The notes under the pieces are model-generated. The model was given only the letters and a program-made list of their open reading frames with translations, did not search any database and was not told the DNA's origin. A DNA stretch of 9,159 bases from Pseudomonadota bacterium (GTDB lineage: Bacteria; Pseudomonadota; Alphaproteobacteria; Rhizobiales; Hyphomicrobiaceae). Below, in pieces: positions 6,710-9,159 of this stretch; within the stretch, counting starts at the first letter, position 1, and each line of letters starts with the position of its first letter. The stretch lies in contig JAKALI010000127.1 in NCBI GenBank assembly GCA_021813195.1, positions 1 through 9,159 on the forward strand, written 5' to 3'. The translations under genes and the position numbers were made by a program.

Positions 6710-7911
6710 AATCCGAGCACGGCAAGATCCTCATCAGTCATCTGGGTAGGCAGCATTCCCACCAAGCGGCGATGGCGCTGCAGGAAGTGGGAATGCTTGC
6801 GGGCTATTGGAGCGGAATCCCATCGAGGCCACGCCACAGGCGATTTGTACCAGCGCCAATGTGGAATCTGGCTATTCGATATGATGATGTTCCGCTTAGC
6901 GATGAACTCGTTCGCTGGTTGCCATTCGCTGCTGTAATTCGTCGAGCTGCGAGCGGGGTGCTCCGGCCGCAAGCGGCTGCGTACGTTGATTATGCGGCCT
7001 GCCGACTTTTTGATTTGCGCGTCGCGCGGCTACTTAGGCAAACTGATGCGAGCGCTGTGATAGCGTGCGAAACATGCGCGATGCAGACATTCCGCGTGGC
7101 AAAGGCTCTCGGGCTGACCACTATACTGGATGCACCATCTTTGCACTACAAAACGCAGGACACGTTGCACGGATACGTCGAGTCCGCTAGCCTGCACAGG
7201 CGTGTTACAGCAATCAAGGAGACAGAAATACAGTTGGCAGATCACATTATTACGGTCTCACGGTTGGCAGCTGAAACATATTTGGCGGCTGGTGTGGCGG
7301 AGGCAAAGGTTCACAGCGTAATGCTCGGTGCGGATTTGGTGCGTTTCAGGCCTGTTGAAGACTCCGCTTTAGGTAAAAGCGGGGTATTCAAGTTTGTGTT
7401 TGTTGGGGCAACCAGTATACGAAAAGGATTTGATCTGCTAATGGAGGCATACGGTCAGGTTACGCAAGGTCGAAGTGACGTCGAGCTCAAGGTAATTGGG
7501 CCAAGGGCCGGAGCATGGGATGCATCGATTATGGGCAGCTTGCCGGGAGCAAAGGTCCTGCCACGGTTATCACAAAGTGATCTTGCGAGGGAAATGGCAT
7601 TGGCCGATTGCATGGTGTTGCCGTCTCGGAATGACTCATATGGGATGGTAGTGGCAGAGAGTCTCGCGTGCGGGGTACCGGTGATAGTGTCCGACATGGT
7701 GGGCGCCAAAGAGCTAATTATTAATGGCCATAATGGCTGGATCGTGCGGAGCGGTGATATCAGCGAGCTGGTGGAAAGGATGCGTTGGTGTATAGAGCAT
7801 CGGCAAGAAATGACAGCTATGAAGGAGGCGGCGCGGATAAGTGCCCAGGAAGCGACATGGGAAGTATATAAAGCCCAATTCGCAGAGCTAGTGGCAGGGC
7901 TTATTGAGTAG
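6706..7911 (+). CDS. Glycosyltransferase family 4 (GT-B fold), first catalytic Glu replaced by Asp
   Basis: A 401-residue cytoplasmic glycosyltransferase. HSHQAAMALQEVGML (17-31) is the N-terminal acceptor loop and helix. The LDAPSLHYKT segment (141-150) and 'ADHIITVSRLAAETYLAAG' (178-196) are the standard inter-lobe receptor-like region, followed by VMLGADLVRFRP (205-216). The donor lobe has VFVGATSIRKGFDLL (231-245) and DSYGMVVAE (310-318), then SLACGVPVIVSD. The latter is the E-X7-E site, but the first position is aspartate instead of glutamate; the second glutamate (318) is kept. Substitutions at the first position occur in active GT4 members, so activity is still likely. The ATG overlaps the TGA of the membrane protein gene (ATGA), indicating translational coupling; a Shine-Dalgarno is weak at best. 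Codons are clearly less GC-rich than in the 1105 glycosyltransferase gene. Sugar donor and acceptor are unknown. Confidence 0.9.
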   Translation: MKSEHGKILISHLGRQHSHQAAMALQEVGMLAGYWSGIPSRPRHRRFVPAPMWNLAIRYDDVPLSDELVRWLPFAAVIRRAASGVLRPQAAAYVDYAACRLFDLRVARLLRQTDASAVIACETCAMQTFRVAKALGLTTILDAPSLHYKTQDTLHGYVESASLHRRVTAIKETEIQLADHIITVSRLAAETYLAAGVAEAKVHSVMLGADLVRFRPVEDSALGKSGVFKFVFVGATSIRKGFDLLMEAYGQVTQGRSDVELKVIGPRAGAWDASIMGSLPGAKVLPRLSQSDLAREMALADCMVLPSRNDSYGMVVAESLACGVPVIVSDMVGAKELIINGHNGWIVRSGDISELVERMRWCIEHRQEMTAMKEAARISAQEATWEVYKAQFAELVAGLIE

Positions 7912-7915
7912 CAGC

Positions 7916-7944
7916 TTGATACAATTGTTCCGAGCCGGGATATT
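7916..7944 (+). promoter_or_regulatory. Possible sigma70-type promoter
   Basis: TTGATA at 7916-7921 (five of six matches to TTGACA) and GATATT at 7939-7944 (four of six to TATAAT) are separated by 17 bases, in the only gap of the right half long enough to hold a promoter (7912-8101). It would drive the small ORF at 7953 and the methyltransferase at 8102 separately from the rest of the operon. Two hexamers of this quality can occur by chance in a region of about 50% GC, so this is a weak call. Confidence 0.25.
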
Positions 7945-7952
7945 TTTCAATC

Positions 7953-8105
7953 ATGCTCGCGGAAGCGGGAATCCAGAAGTTCCTGATTTTTCCGTTTGCA
8001 ATTCTTGGATTTTGGCGTTCGCGGGAGCGATGGGGCGTTTTGTATCATTCTGTGCTTTGGGGAATTATGTGGGCGGAATGTGATATCGAGATAGTGCTGG
8101 CATGA
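7953..8105 (+). CDS. Candidate small hydrophobic, tryptophan-rich protein (50 aa)
   Basis: ATG 7953 opens a 50-codon frame ending in TGA 8103-8105, which overlaps the methyltransferase ATG as ATGA. It fills most of the otherwise empty 190-base gap between the two flanking genes. The product has a hydrophobic stretch FLIFPFAILGFW (10-21), a basic turn RSRERWG (22-28), then a second apolar stretch LYHSVLWGIMW (30-40) and an acidic end. It has four tryptophans in 50 residues, suggesting a membrane-associated peptide or a fragment of a larger protein. The frame is open upstream only to TGA 7917-7919, and no Shine-Dalgarno precedes the ATG. I do not recognise a family. The exact ATGA junction and the protein-like composition argue for a gene; the short length and missing ribosome site argue against it. 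Confidence 0.35.
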   Translation: MLAEAGIQKFLIFPFAILGFWRSRERWGVLYHSVLWGIMWAECDIEIVLA

Positions 8106-9151
8106 TTACACATCGACGCGCGATGGCGAGTGTGCCGGAGGGGAGGGCGGGGTCGGAACAGTGCCGCATATGTGGCGGGTACACGATTCGACTCTTAACA
8201 AACGAAAAGTTCGATGGCGGCGATGGAGAGCCAGAGCTCACATATGATGTGGGGGAGTGCAAGGTATGTGGTCTGATCTTCATAGACCCGGAGCCGAATC
8301 AGGATGTCTTGTCGCGGCTGTACGACGACGAGTATGGATGCTACCAGTCCGAAAAGAATAGCTGGACGTCCTGGAAGTTCAGGGTTGCCGAGTGGAGATT
8401 CGCGGGCTTCGGAAGGAAGCGTACTGGCACCGATCGGGTACGAAGGGCCGTAGCGGCGGGCATTGAGGCTATTACCGGTCGCCGTATCAGCTTTACGATG
8501 GGTATTCCGCTGACGTTGCCGAAAGAGGCCAACATCCTTGAGGTAGGGTATGGAGCGGGGGATTGGCTGATTGCGCTGAGGAAAAAAGGGTATCGCAATC
8601 TATGGGGAGTGGATATATCCAGTAAAAATGTGGAGAGGTTAACAGAATCGGGTATTCAGGTAGCTACGGGAAATATCCTTGCCTTACCGTTAGCGGAACG
8701 GTATTTCGATTTGATTAGACTGGAACATTGTTTTGAGCACCTGATTGCTCCAAGTCAATACATGCGGCGGCTCGGTTCGTTGTTGCGGCCTGGGGGTATG
8801 GTAGTAATGACAGTGCCCAATCGCGACAGCATGAACATGAATTGTTTTCTAGAACATAGTGGGCTCTGGCAGATGCCATACCATGTGTACCATTGGGGGG
8901 AGAAGAGTATTGGGGTTTTGGCCGCGCAAAACGGGTTTACAGTGGCGCAGGTAAGGACACTACCAGTGTTAGAACAGATTACGACGTCAATCTCGCAAAG
9001 ATTTGGGTGGCGTATGCCACCGAGCATGTGGTCGAGTGTAAAGCTGGTGATTGGCCCAATATATGCGGCGATCTGCAATATAGTGGATAAGGGCGATTTT
9101 CTATCATTGATTCTTCGTAAGGATGAGCGAGCTAGCGCAACAGACAAGTAA
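8102..9151 (+). CDS. Class I SAM-dependent methyltransferase with N-terminal two-CxxC (zinc-ribbon-like) module
   Basis: A 349-residue protein. The N-terminus carries CRIC (Cys 21, 24) and CKVCGLIF (Cys 53, 56), a spacing typical of the metal-binding module in front of many sugar and polyketide methyltransferases, followed by 'DPEPNQDVLSRLYDDEYG' (62-79). The SAM domain has motif I ILEVGYGAGDW (145-155), the acidic residue in LWGVDIS (Asp 171), FDLIRLEHCFEHL (202-214) as motif II/post-II of the 'D.I...H..EH' type, and LLRPGGMVVMTVPN (227-240). PYHVYHW (259-265) follows, as in related methyltransferases that continue with 'H...f....l...l...GF'. It probably methylates a sugar, free or nucleotide-linked; O- versus C-methylation cannot be told. 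ATG 8102 overlaps the stop of the small ORF; ATG 8123 is a weaker alternative. It ends with tandem in-frame stops TAA TAG. This is a different family from the FkbM genes. Confidence 0.88.
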   Translation: MITHRRAMASVPEGRAGSEQCRICGGYTIRLLTNEKFDGGDGEPELTYDVGECKVCGLIFIDPEPNQDVLSRLYDDEYGCYQSEKNSWTSWKFRVAEWRFAGFGRKRTGTDRVRRAVAAGIEAITGRRISFTMGIPLTLPKEANILEVGYGAGDWLIALRKKGYRNLWGVDISSKNVERLTESGIQVATGNILALPLAERYFDLIRLEHCFEHLIAPSQYMRRLGSLLRPGGMVVMTVPNRDSMNMNCFLEHSGLWQMPYHVYHWGEKSIGVLAAQNGFTVAQVRTLPVLEQITTSISQRFGWRMPPSMWSSVKLVIGPIYAAICNIVDKGDFLSLILRKDERASATDK

Positions 9152-9159
9152 TAGGGCGT

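Overview
The window is one stretch of a polysaccharide (exopolysaccharide, capsule or O-antigen-type) biosynthesis locus. All supportable genes are on the + strand. High GC in the left half, GC-ending codons and gene content suggest a high-GC Pseudomonadota-type bacterium. This is inference: no rRNA, tRNA or housekeeping gene is present to fix the taxon.

Layout. (1) 1-291: C-terminal end of a gene entering from the left, probably an FkbM-type methyltransferase. (2) 335-1081: a complete FkbM-family O-methyltransferase. (3) 1105-2253: a GT4 glycosyltransferase with an intact E-X7-E motif. (4) 2228-3037: another FkbM methyltransferase overlapping the glycosyltransferase. (5) 3193-4305: a divergent GT-B-like glycosyltransferase without E-X7-E. 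(6) 4305-4529: a 74-residue small ORF of unknown function. (7) 4522-5207: an FkbM methyltransferase gene split by a frameshift. (8) 5273-6709: a multi-spanning membrane protein resembling O-antigen polymerases/ligases (Wzy/WaaL-like). (9) 6706-7911: a second GT4 glycosyltransferase. (10) 7953-8105: a candidate 50-codon hydrophobic ORF. (11) 8102-9151: a class I SAM-dependent methyltransferase with an N-terminal two-CxxC metal-binding module.

Working together. The glycosyltransferases would build an oligosaccharide repeat on the cytoplasmic side. The FkbM and class I methyltransferases would O-methylate, or in the last case perhaps C-methylate, sugars of that repeat. The membrane protein would polymerise or ligate it in the periplasm. 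Several junctions overlap by one to a few bases (4305, 6706, 8102) or by tens of bases (2228), as expected of a co-transcribed, translationally coupled operon. The flippase, initiating phosphoglycosyltransferase and export genes are not in this window.

Most striking are the four FkbM-type genes or gene remnants within the first 5.2 kb, alternating with glycosyltransferases, which points to a heavily and variably methylated glycan. There is also a clear composition drop beginning near 4330, coinciding with the small ORF and the frameshifted FkbM gene, which suggests a recombination or import junction. No CRISPR array, tRNA, IS element or phage gene was seen.
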